Positions 1 through 10,400 of a stretch of DNA of 64,000 nt are shown here, piece after piece (positions within the stretch are counted from its first letter, which is position 1; every line of letters begins with the position of its first letter). The stretch is taken from positions 1,408,229,194-1,408,293,193 of the forward strand of contig OY856412.1 of assembly GCA_963693085.1 (NCBI GenBank). Direction: 5' to 3'. The translations under genes were made by a program, and so were the position numbers. The notes beneath the pieces were generated by a model. That model searched no databases and was not told where the DNA came from. It saw only the letters and a program-made list of their open reading frames with translations. Source of the stretch: Alisma plantago-aquatica (taxonomy: Eukaryota; Streptophyta; Magnoliopsida; Alismatales; Alismataceae).

Positions 1-1
1 C

Positions 2-1366
2 ACCACACCATCCACCACCCCACCATCCTCCCTTTTTCCACAATCCACCACTCTTCCACCTTTTTCCACATCACCCTTCTTCCCTTCGGGCATCACATTT
101 TCCGCTACAACGCCCGAATTCACTACTTTCACCTCAACCGACTTTCCATCAACATTACCGGACTCACTTTTCTCTCCGGATATACCACCACACTTCTCAT
201 CCACCACCGCCCCGACACCGCTAGTGACCCCTTCCACAGTCACCACGCAGTTCGCGGGACCATCAACAGTGTCCTTTCCGCACGACACTACCACCACCAT
301 TCCACCCCGACCCCAGCCGCCCCACCCTTCTCTTACTGGGGTCCCTTTCACTAACGTCGGTGAGGAATTCGGACGACAATTTGACACCATCCGAAACCTC
401 CTCACCGACCCTTCTAACATATTAAATTCTATTTTTTCTTGTGTGCATGGTTTAACAAAGCAGGTCGCCAAGATTGACGAGCATAACCGCACCATGCCAA
501 GCATCCTCCAAGAAATCCAACAACGACAAGATTTGGTGGCTAAGCATGTTGATCACGTCGACAGCCATTACAAAACCTTGCCCGAGCTAGTCCTTAGAGT
601 CCAAAGCCAACACAAGGAGATGGCAAAGCAAGTCGAGAGGATCTCAATGAAGACTCAACCTCTTCCTGAGACCCTCTGTGAGCTCAAGCAGCACCAACAA
701 GCTTTCAGCATGTGCTTGGACGACATCAGCATCACCCTCACACAGCTACACAATCACCAAGAGGAGTCATCAAACAATGAGCTTAATCAACTAAGAGCTC
801 AAGTAACTGACCTCACCGCACGACTCCTCTCGGTTGAAGCACGCTATTCTGATTTAAAAGAAACCCACGACGCACTGCTCAAAACACACGAGTACGTGCA
901 AGTGGCATACGATGAGCTTCAATCCATCCATCGTCAATGCAAGAAGAAAGCACATAAGAAAACAACTGATAAATCAGCTGCAGATAAAGACAACGACGAT
1001 GAAGATTCTGATTCTTCGGCTGACTCCAACAACAGTACCTCCTCAAGTGATAATTATGATAAACCAGGTGATGCTGGGGAGGGTCCCAGCCATAGAACAG
1101 AACCCAAACAACAGAAGGATCACCATGACGGTGATAAAGATCCCAAATCCCCACACAATGATAATGTTAACATGTCGTATGGGGACCAATTTCTTGACTA
1201 TTCCGCTATGGGATCCATCGGGGAGGCTGCTAAAGACGCGGCTTTCGCTGCGTTCCACCAATGTATAATAGGAACCAGCGCCAGCCCTCCCGCAACAACT
1301 GTCCCACCCCTCTCAGCGCTCGACACGTCCGCAGCTTCACCTCATGACGAGGACAAATCAGAATGA
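2..1366 (+). pseudogene. N-terminal part of retroelement ORF: Pro/Ser/Thr-rich region, coiled coil, acidic tail
   Basis: This frame is open from the first bases of the window to a TGA at 1364-1366, so the true start lies upstream. The first 130 or so codons are rich in Pro, Thr and Ser. Roughly codons 140-310 are hydrophilic, with heptad-like Leu/Gln/His/Glu spacing that suggests a coiled coil. The stretch near 985-1060 is very acidic (runs of D, E and S), followed by more low-complexity sequence. I recognise no catalytic domain in this part. The next two segments (1367-2341 and 2363-3139) are in the same frame, so all three were probably one protein of over 1000 residues. The separating TGA could come from CGA by one C to T change. 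The apparent start at 224 is only a GTG. A MULE- or CACTA-type transposon origin for the ORF is possible. Confidence 0.6.
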
Positions 1367-2341
1367 GTGCGTTTAGATACTGATGAAGAGCTCGATTCTG
1401 CCTCGGACTCAGACGACGACATACAGGGCTATGAGGAAGCTCCAGAGCTATCTCCTACCCCCCCTCCACAAGAACTTCCCCCGCCACCACCCCTACCGCA
1501 CAAAATGCACGACCTAGATATGGTGGCCATCTCCACATTAGATGCTCAGGATATTTTTATACTGAACACTATCGTGGACGATGCAAAGGCAGGGGAAGAT
1601 ATTATCTACTACAATACTAAAACAAAGCGCAAGATGACACGAGAAGACTTCCGCAACATCCTGCGACCTCGGTCGACGATGTCAATGTCTATCTTCCGTG
1701 TCCTTCTCGCCAACTGTATAGAAATATACAGAAGTCCTAAGAGGAAGCAGCCTGTCTTTAATGCCTCACCTGCCCTATCAATGGGCCTACTATACAAGGA
1801 CATACAAGAAAAATCAATCGAACGACTGCATGCCGGTTTAACACGACGAGCATGTTATCTTACCGTGCCCTTCCAAGTTTCAGATCATTGGTTATTCATG
1901 CTTGTCGATACCGAGGCTCGAGACGCAACCGTTTATAACTTCTGCCGCGCTGAGCTACCCACCTGTACAATTAACTTTGTAGGTGAAGCGGAAGGTGAAG
2001 CACGATGTATACCCTTTCGGCTGCTTAAGCTAATCTGGGTTGCACGCCCATCTCTCTGCCAAGATTGGAGCCAGCCTTGGTTCAAAATAATAAACCCACA
2101 AGTCCAAGCTGCCGAGGAATCCGAGGATTGCGCCTTCTGCACCATACGTCACATCCAAGCGCTGAACCAAGGAATCCCATTCTCTGATCTGGTTGCTGAA
2201 GATTTTCATTCCTTGCGAGGACGTTATGCCATGGAGCTCATCTGTGATAGACGGTTCTTCAAGGACCCGACGATGGCACCCGATGATGTCCCTCGCTACC
2301 TTTTCTCTGCTATCCAGCAACCGCAGCGGCGACCCTTCTGA
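1367..2341 (+). pseudogene. First Ulp1/C48-like cysteine peptidase domain (same ORF, after in-frame TGA)
   Basis: The segment continues the upstream frame and ends in TGA at 2339-2341. It opens with an acidic, proline-rich linker (a PPPPLP run near 1490). It then folds like a C48 (Ulp1/SENP) peptidase: a His-Trp pair in SDHWLF (His codon at 1886), a strand-like VYNF where the family usually has Asp, and a Cys box EDCAFC (Cys codon at 2129). The Gln that normally precedes the active Cys is not visible. Plant transposons often carry C48-like ORFs of unknown substrate. Here a substituted Asp and a missing Gln make activity doubtful. No good ATG opens this segment, since 1367 is GTG, so it is part of a larger decayed ORF. 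Confidence 0.62.
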
Positions 2342-2362
2342 CAAACTCTGAAGGAGTCATAG

Positions 2363-3139
2363 AAATCAAAGGAACCGGCCTCAACAACTGAGAAAAGCAA
2401 AGGAGACATAGATCCTTTGACTGCCATCAAACCATCTTTCCCAGACTTTGATCTCGGTGCTTGCAAAGGCCTCTCCGACTACAAACTACGTCTCATCATG
2501 TCAAGGCTCTCTACCGAGAAGGATGAACTCATGTTCATGTCTGGTGACATTCTCATAATGGTAGACACTCTTCGAGAAACATTACAAGTTAAAGGATCCC
2601 TCTCTGTAAGCCTAATGGCCGCTTATCAATTTCTCCTCGGCCAAAATAACCCTACAACTTATATGGCGCCTCCATATTTGAAGGATGACCTTTTAAAGAT
2701 AAAGCACTTCGGCGCAGCTGAAACACTAATCTCCTATCTACAACACACAACGCTGAAGTTCATCATGCTACCCTTCCTCTATCATGAACACTGGCTGCTC
2801 CTGGCAACAAACCTACCAGAAGGAACAACTACAATTTATAACAATTCTGACAGCCAGTACAATCCTCGACAGAAGAATTATGTCGTGACGCCAAAAATGC
2901 CCACAGAGGTAGTGGCGAAAGAATGTGCTGAAAAATTAATCGATTTTCTAAGTCAGCACACAAAAGCTTACGACAAAGAACATTTTCACCGCCCTTCCTT
3001 CAGCCACAAGTGTCCCCAAAAAATTCGACAATCAAACGACTGTGGCTTCCATGTCCTCTATTGGATCTACACCATCATAGTTCTTCAAAAATTAGTAGAG
3101 GATATGACTGACATAGACTATCACGCCCTACGAGGATAA
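2363..3139 (+). pseudogene. Second Ulp1/C48-like cysteine peptidase domain (C-terminal half of same ORF)
   Basis: Still in frame with 2-2341, separated by TGA (2339) and TAG (2360). It ends in TAA at 3137. The domain is better kept than the first: His in YHEHWLLL (codon at 2789), IYNN where the family usually has YD, and a clear QSNDCGFHVLYW box (Gln codon at 3029, Cys at 3041). Gln-x-x-Asp-Cys-Gly is the signature of C48 peptidases. The protein thus has two C48 folds in tandem, both with Asn in the place of the usual Asp. A gypsy-like polypurine tract and LTR follow on the same strand. I infer that the ORF sits in the third-ORF (env-like) place of that element, but cannot rule out an older transposon interrupted by it. 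Confidence 0.66.
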
Positions 3140-3235
3140 TTTGCAGCTAAACTCCTTCAAGCACCAGGGGCAAGCTCATGATTAACTTAGCTTGTGGCCC
3201 TTGTCCTCGTACTACTCTACCTATCACTTTGACAC

Positions 3236-3271
3236 TCTGAGGACAGAGTGCGTGATAAGTTAGGGGGGTAC
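3236..3271 (+). other. PPT-like site, copy 1
   Basis: It reads TGAGGACAGAG, then TAAGTTAGGGGGGT. The same word order occurs at 4334-4366, directly before the LTR. It may be a duplicated or older PPT, or a second priming site. Confidence 0.4.
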
Positions 3272-3829
3272 TTTAGACAAGGGCGATGTATCATCTCTAT
3301 ATCCTTCTTTCTCCATCTTCTCCCACTTTTTTGTATAAGTTTTCTCAGTTTCCGTTACACCTTCAGCTTCCTTTCCTTGATAAAAAAACCCATCCTTAGA
3401 ATAAAAGTCACCCTCAGCTATCTTTAGAATCAGGTTAGTCCTCAAAAGTAAATAGCACTTAGACATACAATGGAGACTTAATAATATCTCTCCACCTTGG
3501 GCTTTTATGCTTTTGTTTCACTTCTATATCTGACTCTCCACAAGTCAATATCAAGGCAGAAATAAGCCGAGCTCTCAAGGACGAGAGGGGTATCAGGCAA
3601 CTTCCGAATTAAGAAGTCTTGCAAGCGGACCACACAATAAGTGCATATTGAAAAACTTTAAGAACATCTTTCCTCTCTTCAAATAAAAGAGGCTTGGCCG
3701 CCCAAAATAAATTCCAAAATAATCCCCAAATCCCAAGCCTGTGAGTTTTTCGAATAAAAGCCAGAGTGTTGAATAAAAACATGAGAGTTGTTCCATGCAT
3801 AAGGACTTATAAGAAGAGCCAATAAAGGT

Positions 3830-3991
3830 CTCACCCGGTCGGTACATTCAGCTGCCCTCATGAAGGAAGATGTGTCGTGCCCGGTAGTGGGATCCTAAGG
3901 TCTCCAAATATAAGAAAAGGATGATAAAGAGCTCACCCGGTCGGTACATTCAGCTACCCTCATGAAGGCAGATGTGTCATGCCCGGTAGTG
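3830..3991 (+). repeat. Direct repeat of about 60 bp, two copies 102 bp apart
   Basis: Copies at 3830-3889 and 3932-3991 share TCACCCGGTCGGTACATTCA, then a stretch ending GCCCGGTAGTG, with few differences. One differing site is GTGTCGTG against GTGTCATG, a CpG-type change. Confidence 0.8.
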
Positions 3992-4353
3992 AGTCTCCAA
4001 AAGCATAGATAAGCCCCCTCCCACAAAAAAAGGGGAGAATTACACTCTAAGCCTTTAGCCAACCCTCATACCCACTCTAGTTACCGATAGGTTCTTCAGA
4101 GAGGTATAAAGCTGATTAGAGTCAACAATATGCAAAAAAGTGGTCCCTATGCAAGCTACGAGATACGAAAGGAACTTGAGACCCATGCATCTCTCAAAAA
4201 CCTGAAAGAGTCAAGGCAAGCAATAAGATCCGATATGATTTGAGGAGAACTCAGGTTGAGAATTGAAACAAGAGTATGGAAACCTTAACCAAATAAAATC
4301 GCCTCGCCACTGCATGCCTTAGCTCTATCTAACTTGAGGACAAGCTAGACTCT

Positions 4354-4365
4354 AAGTTAGGGGGG
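4354..4365 (+). other. Polypurine tract before the 3' LTR
   Basis: AAGTTAGGGGGG directly precedes TGATAACC, the LTR start. An upstream TTGAGGACAAG word is common before the 3' LTR of Athila/Tat-type plant elements. Confidence 0.7.
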
Positions 4366-4544
4366 TGATAACCTCTCACTTTGTGATGTTATTTTATTGG
4401 TTTTCCCTTGTTTTCCATACTCTTTCCTAGATAAATTAGATAGAATCATTAACTCTTTACCTTATTGCTGACACATCAATAGATTAACTTTTCTCTTCTT
4501 TATCCTTGCAGAAAAACACAAAAAAAATTACAAAAGCCCCAAAT

Positions 4545-5095
4545 GGTCCCAAGACCGCATGGAAGCCAAACGGTCTCAAGACCGCATGGAAGCCAAACGG
4601 TCTCAAGACCGCATGAAGGCTAAACGGTCTCAAGACCGCATGAAGGCTAAACGGTCTCAAGACCGCATGAACTCTAAACGGTCTCGAGACCGCATGGAAG
4701 CCAAACGGTCCCAAGACCGCATGGAAGCCAAACGGTCTCAAGACCGTTCAAGGCCAAATGGCCCCAAGACCGTTCAAGGCCAAACAGTCCCAAGACCGTT
4801 CAAAGCCAAACGGTCTCAAGACCGCATGAAGGCTAAACGGTCACAAGACCGCATGAACTCTAAACGGTCTCAAGACCGCATGAAGGCTAAACGGTCTCAA
4901 GACCGCATGAACTCTAAACGGTCCCGAGACCGCATGGAAGCCCAACGGTCCCAAGACCGCATGGAAGCCAAACGGTCTCAAGACCGTTCAAGGCCAAACG
5001 GTCCCAAGACCGCATGAAGGCCAAACGGTCTCAAGACCGCATGAACTCTAAACGGTCCCGAGACCGCATAAGGCCAAACGACTCGCAAGACCGCA
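4545..5095 (+). repeat. 27-bp palindromic minisatellite in LTR U3, about 20 units
   Basis: Each unit holds CGGTCTCAAGACCG, a dyad of two 6-bp arms around CA, plus a spacer of about 13 bp. The spacer comes in four types (GCATGGAAGCC, GCATGAAGGCT, GCATGAACTCT and the 1-bp shorter GTTCAAGGCC). The types follow a partly repeated order, so there is higher-order structure. The unit is 9 codons long, so it reads as an ORF (4559-5017), but this is a by-product. Confidence 0.92.
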
Positions 5096-5163
5096 TGGAG
5101 GCGAGCGCCCAAATGGGTTCAGTGCCCAAACGGGTTCAAGACCGTTCGGGCTCCACTTAAGCC

Positions 5164-5170
5164 TATAAAT
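5164..5170 (+). promoter_or_regulatory. Probable LTR TATA box
   Basis: TATAAAT follows the palindrome array and precedes a TC-rich stretch, as at the U3/R border of plant LTRs. Transcription would start about 30 bp downstream. Confidence 0.5.
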
Positions 5171-5699
5171 AAGACCCAAAGGGGTCCTCAGAAGGGGGGA
5201 GTTTTTCAGACGTCCAAAGGCTGCCTCAATCATTCTAGAGCTCTTGCTACTTCTATCCTCCGCCCTGGGGCTGCCGGTCTGAGACCCATACTCCATCTTG
5301 AAGCTGCTTTCTCCTTCTTCGCCAAAGAAGGTGGGAAGGGGAGATCTCATCATCGTGCAACCTTTGAAGACCGGTGGATCGTTGCTCTCTCTCCAAGGGG
5401 TTGACCTTCCTCTCTCCTTCATGGGGATGATGCTCTCTCTCTCTCTTCTTGCCTCCTCCTTTGTCCTAGTCATGAGTGAGTAGTCTCTCTCACTAGGGTG
5501 CGGGGAGTAGCCCCGCTACCCATGTTTTCATATCATGCAAATGTAATCCATAACTTGTAATGTAGAGTTCTTATCTTTTCAGTTCGACATCAAACGATTA
5601 ATGAATGCATGTTGCTTGATCTCCAACTTGTGTTATCCTTTATCTTTTAGTATGAATTGTCTACGTTTGTACTATTAGATTTGAAACTCGTTTGTATGT

Positions 5700-6392
5700 T
5701 GGTTCTTGGTGCATGTATCCACCATGCATGTGTTTCGGTATCCAGAAGTGTATCTCAAGAAGTGGAGTAAACTCACTGCCATCCGTTGCACTTTCATACT
5801 ATGAAATGGAATCAGTTGACGTATGGAAGTGCAACCTTGGTATGTCGAGGAACACACTTCGCGAAGGGAATGATGCAAAGTAATGTGACCGTTTGCTCGG
5901 GAATGGCTGGCGTTGCAACATTCCCGCACTTCTCGTAGTTAGTTCTCCGAAAGGAAGCTAAGTTTACAAAGATACTAACTGACTAGACTCTTTTTGCAGG
6001 TCATGTTTTGCTTTGCATGTGTTGATCCATGTGTATTGGCGGTGAAAAACCGATCACACCCTAGTGACTTTTATCATAGTTTAACTTCTTAGATTTCCTT
6101 GCTTTCTTTACTTTACTTGCACTTAGCTTAAAAACAACCAAATCAACCTTTTGATCTAAACACCAACTATTGAGTGATTAAGTGAAATTCCAACGTTTTC
6201 CATCTTGTTGGCAACAACAAGACTGTTGTCTCGAGGATTCGACCCTTAACTAAACTACGATAAGACTTACACGTATCTTAGCATATGTGGGTGGAGTTCT
6301 CTATCTAGTATAAGCAAGGCTAAACTTAAAGACTTACCATCTTTAGGATTTTTAGTGGTGCACGCAATTCCACGTGAGTGGAAGCTCCATCA
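5700..6392 (+). other. R/U5 part of the LTR, no gene
   Basis: No coding sequence supported. The stretch carries the GTCTCGAGGATTCGACCC word and ends at the LTR border. Confidence 0.4.
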
Positions 6393-9300
6393 TTATCCAT
6401 CCCTGGACTATAAGAATGAGGAAGATTATACATCAATTCCTCAATTGTTCGGGAGAATTACACTTCAATCCCAATCCACATAGAATGAAGAAGGATTCCA
6501 CGCATCAATTCCTCATTCGGTCGGGAGATTCATATTATCCCGTTAGATAAGAAAGGTGAAATATAAGTTCATCATCATGACGTATGGATATATTTCTTCC
6601 TTCACCCCACATATTAAAAAATATGCTCTCCGAGTTAAACTCATTTCACCATCAACAATTTCTGATGCTAAGTCGATCTATGGTCAGGGCACTACATGAT
6701 GAGATTTCTCTTGATTAATTAGGTACATTAAATATCTTTTAGCATCAACCAAGTTTCAAACATGAATCATAACAGATGTTATAAAGATAGGTGTAGTACT
6801 TTTAAGATATTTGGAACACTTGTATAACACTCGGGATCTCAGTCCCTTATTACATCACTGGAAATTCTCATCCATTCACATCATCATCATGATTATTGGA
6901 TCTGGGTATTCAAACCCTTATATCACCACTTAGCATTGTCACCTTTGTAATAGGTAACTATTACCTTTAGGTCCTCAGACCAAGGTATTCATCACAGTTG
7001 TTTGTATGAATATTTCACATAGCTCACATAGTTCATTTAAACATCTTGTGACCTCTTACTAGGCAATAACTGTCTTTTAATATATCAGACTATATAATCA
7101 TTATACTTTATTGTACAAATATTTAACATGGCTCACAAGGCTCATTTAAATCTGTATCATATACAACATCATATATAGCTCATTCTGGGCTATACTCATC
7201 ATCTCATGTTTCTTTAATAGTTTGCACTTCAAGGTAAAAACTCTAGTAGTATATGACATCATTATGCAATTTCAAGAGAAATACATCCTTCCCATTATTA
7301 GGGTTAGGATATCCTTATTTAACCAAATAGGTTTCAAATTCACATCATCACTATGTGATATATGAGAAATGCATCCTTCCCATTATTAGGGTTAGGATTT
7401 TATCAATCTAACCGATTAGGGTTGTAAGTGCATACCATCACCCTTCATTAGGCTTAGGTTTTTCCCTTAATAACAAATTAAGGATTCAATATCATATTAT
7501 CTAGAATCAAACCCTAATTCATACTCCACTCATCTTAGGAGTATTAATGCATGCTTATCAACATGTTTATCAATCATGTAAAAGTCTCTCTCTTATCCTT
7601 ATAAGGATGTTGATTTCATCATACTTTTACTAAGTTGGTTCAATTCTTCTCTTGAGGTACATTAGTTCACCATTATCAAATCTCATTATCTTTTATATTG
7701 CAATTAACACAACACACAACATATGTTACTCAATCAAATACACATGATTGAAGTATCCCCACCATATCAGGTATCAAGATGTGTGTATACTATCATATTA
7801 TGCTTAAGATACATTCTTTACTTCATATCATGTATCCATATCGGGCATGTGGTATAACCACATCACCATATCATGTTTTAGGGTGTATTCCCTAACACCA
7901 TATCAGGTATCCATCTCGGGTTAGGTATCACTTAGTTCTTATCATCTCAAGTTAGCTTCATATCGTGTATGAGCTAGGTGCTTGACCTTATATCAGGTAT
8001 ATGGTTATATTTGGTACCATATCATGCACAAGATGTGCAACATATCGGGCATATAGTGTATTCCTCATCATGTATCATTTAAGTGGTATATACAAGCAAC
8101 CATCTTGGTTTCCCATCTTGGATTATCATATCAGGTCTCCATGTTGGGTAACATATCGGGTTACCATGTTAGGTAGACCCTTAGGCTCATAACCTTTTAT
8201 GCCTTCAAGGATTATCTCTATAATATAGTTACATGACAAGCTAGGTGTCTAGTTGAATTCTTTTACAACAATCCAGTACACAAAGGATAGGGTATATCAG
8301 GTTTCAATCCATCATCTAGGGTTTTCCACCATATCAGGTAGAGTGTACCATATCATGCATGAGGTATGAATTTGACCTCATATCATTCACAAGGTTGAAG
8401 TAGGTGTTATTCCTATCATCCAAGAAATATCAATCATATCATTCAATTGGTATCACTCACCACTATATCAGTTTACCCATCATCTTGGGTTTTATATCGA
8501 ATTTCACATCACCATCTAGGGTTTTCAACCCATATCAGGTTAGGGTATAGTCCTAACACTATATAATGTAGGAGGTGAATATCGTTCTCATGGTGTATAT
8601 ATGTCTCATTCATATCACCCATGAGATATACCCTCCTCACTATATCATGTTTATGGTGTACTTATATCAACATGTCAGGTTGCTTACCCTCTTGGGTTTT
8701 GCTATGTCGGGTTGGAGTTCATGTTTGGCTCCCTATCGTGCATAGGGTATGGAACTTGATCTTATATCATGTACAAGTTTATGCTTAACAATATATCATG
8801 CACAAGGTGTGTACTTCATGATCATATCGTGCAAGAGGTACCTATTCATCACCATATCGTGTTAATGAAGTGTTCACTCCATCATGTCAGGTTAGAGGTG
8901 CTTCAACCCATATCTGGTTGGTCTTTGATGATGTCATTATCATCAACCTCTAGACTCTTGTTCTTACTGTTCTAGATCATGGAAAACATTCCTAATATAC
9001 TTTTGGAACTCAAAGGGATATCAATTACTCAATGGAATTCGAAATTGAAAGTAGTTGAACAAGTTCAACAGTATTGAAGGAAAATAATAATATAGTTGGG
9101 TTCAAATTATATAACCCGCCTTATGAACAACTTCAAAGATCCAAGCTCCAAATCTTCACGTTACTAAGGTCTAAGAGGAGCTTATCTAAGGTCCAAGGCT
9201 CATTCACAACTCCTCCATATACAAGAAATCACCATAGTTAAGAACTTGGTGAAGGAATATCTATAACCTGAAATCATGCTTCAACCAAGGTTGAAGATGA

Positions 9301-10358
9301 CCATGGCCTTACATTAAGCTTGGTGCTCAAGATTCCCTTGATCCTTGAGCTACTATGCACGATATCTATAGGTTTTGCATGATATCCCCAAGAAATAGAG
9401 TTGTGGTGTTCGTAAACTTCCATAAGTAGGTGGAAGGAGAAGTATATATACTTGAGTTTCATGAAAGAGAATGTATAAGAGGTGTCTTCACCATATGCTA
9501 CTAGGTGACACGTGACCATGCATGGTTGACACATGTCCATGCATGCACACATATATATCTTGACACATAAAAGTCTTGAGGATAATCTAGAGATGATATT
9601 TTGGTCATCCTTTATCTTTTTGGATAAGCTATCTCATCTTTATCTTATTAATTATGCAAACTGATACACTTTTTGCAAGGAACTTCCAACTCATCATGGA
9701 CCACCTCCTTGAGGTTATTTTCCCATCATGGCCTTTTACAAGGATCAAAAAACTTATTGGAGACTTCTACTTTGGCTACTTGGCCGATAGGGCTCCTATA
9801 ACAAGTCTACAACTCGACACAGCTCATTTAAGGCTTCACCTTCAATTCTTTCTTGGTCTTTTCATCACCAAGAGTACCATCACTCAAAGATGATTCAAAC
9901 ATGGTGTATCCTTCTTTATCTCTCCTATAAAAGATACATAGAGGGAGTGGGGACACTCTAAAGGTGGTAATTTGCATCTCAACCCTATATTTTGGGTAAA
10001 TTACAAATTGTACCAAAATCGGTACACAGGGCACTTAACATTATTCAAACAAGCTCAAACTTGGGATTTAGGCTTTCCACAAGCCACCACTTAGCATTAT
10101 TCTCTCTCTTATGATACTAAAACACTTAGGACACATTCAACATGTAACATATTGCAATGTAACCCCTCATCTTGGGCAAATTGCACTTTTCACTCAGACT
10201 ATCATATAATGCACAATTAGTTTGCAATTAAGCTCACACTTGAAAATAAACTTCACAAAGAGTCTTAATTACTTTCAAAAGATTAGAACAAGTTTGTAAA
10301 TAATTTTCTTAAGAAAAACTTCTAGGGTTAAGCCATAACCCAGGTTAGGGATATTACA
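6393..10358 (-). mobile_element. 3' LTR (truncated copy) of a minus-strand gypsy/TR-GAG-like element
   Basis: It matches 14426-18499 along its whole length, with small indels. Read on the minus strand it starts TGTAATATCCCTAACC, next to a PPT-like tract at 10359. This copies the TGTAACATCCC start of many plant chromovirus LTRs. The far end of this LTR is not here because the twin-C48 element inserted at 6392/6393. The ORFs inside are short and not kept between the copies. About 25 CATATC-type motifs lie in the middle part. Confidence 0.8.
7740..8930. repeat. Irregular array of CATATC(A/G)(G/T)G motifs, LTR copy 1
   Basis: The core CATATC followed by AGG, GGG, ATG or GTG recurs about 25 times, at irregular spacing of about 20-80 bp. 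The same array is in LTR copy 2 (15840-17080). It is too irregular for a satellite. Confidence 0.7.
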
Positions 10359-10400
10359 ATTATAAACCCCTAACAAGGATTTTGTCCCCGAAATCCCAGA
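10359..10400 (-). other. PPT region of the minus-strand element
   Basis: On the minus strand it reads TTCGGGGACAAAATCC, then TTAGGGGTTTATAAT, then the LTR start. A GGGGAC(G/A)AA word followed by a purine tract is typical just before the 3' LTR of plant chromoviruses. Confidence 0.65.

Larger units (their letters stand above)
3140..4365 (+). other. Noncoding 3' region of the Ty3/gypsy-type element
   Basis: No supported gene. The stretch links the twin-C48 ORF to the LTR. It starts with a purine-rich PPT-like site (3236-3271) and holds a 60-bp direct repeat (3830-3991). It ends in the tract that primes the LTR. Long noncoding sequence between the last ORF and the 3' LTR is usual in Athila/Tat-type elements. 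Confidence 0.5.
4366..6392 (+). mobile_element. 3' LTR of Ty3/gypsy-type element (probably Athila/Tat group)
   Basis: The LTR starts TGATAACC after a polypurine tract and ends CCATCA, so the ends form a 4-bp inverted repeat (TGAT/ATCA). The right edge is placed by comparison: from 6393 on, the sequence matches 14426 onward, an uninterrupted copy of the host LTR. The element therefore inserted exactly there, probably with TTATC as target duplication (the left copy is outside the window). Inside are the 27-bp array (4545-5095), a TATA box at 5164, a TC-rich leader and the GGATTCGACCC word near 6236, which is typical of this LTR class. The 2027-bp length fits. The lineage within Ty3/gypsy is inferred, because the pol genes lie outside the window. 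Confidence 0.75.

Noticed and set aside
879..1268. ORFs opposite or overlapping the N-terminal part of the long ORF
   Set aside because: Shadows of the coding strand with no known motif.
4559..5017. 152-codon ORF of MEAKRSQDR repeats
   Set aside because: It is the 27-bp minisatellite read in frame. The 1-bp shorter units shift it, and it lies in an LTR U3.
4545..5095. CRISPR array
   Set aside because: The spacers are not unique and the setting is a plant LTR.
7310..7400. TTAGGGTTAGG as interstitial telomere repeat
   Set aside because: Only one or two copies within an LTR, not a run of TTTAGGG.
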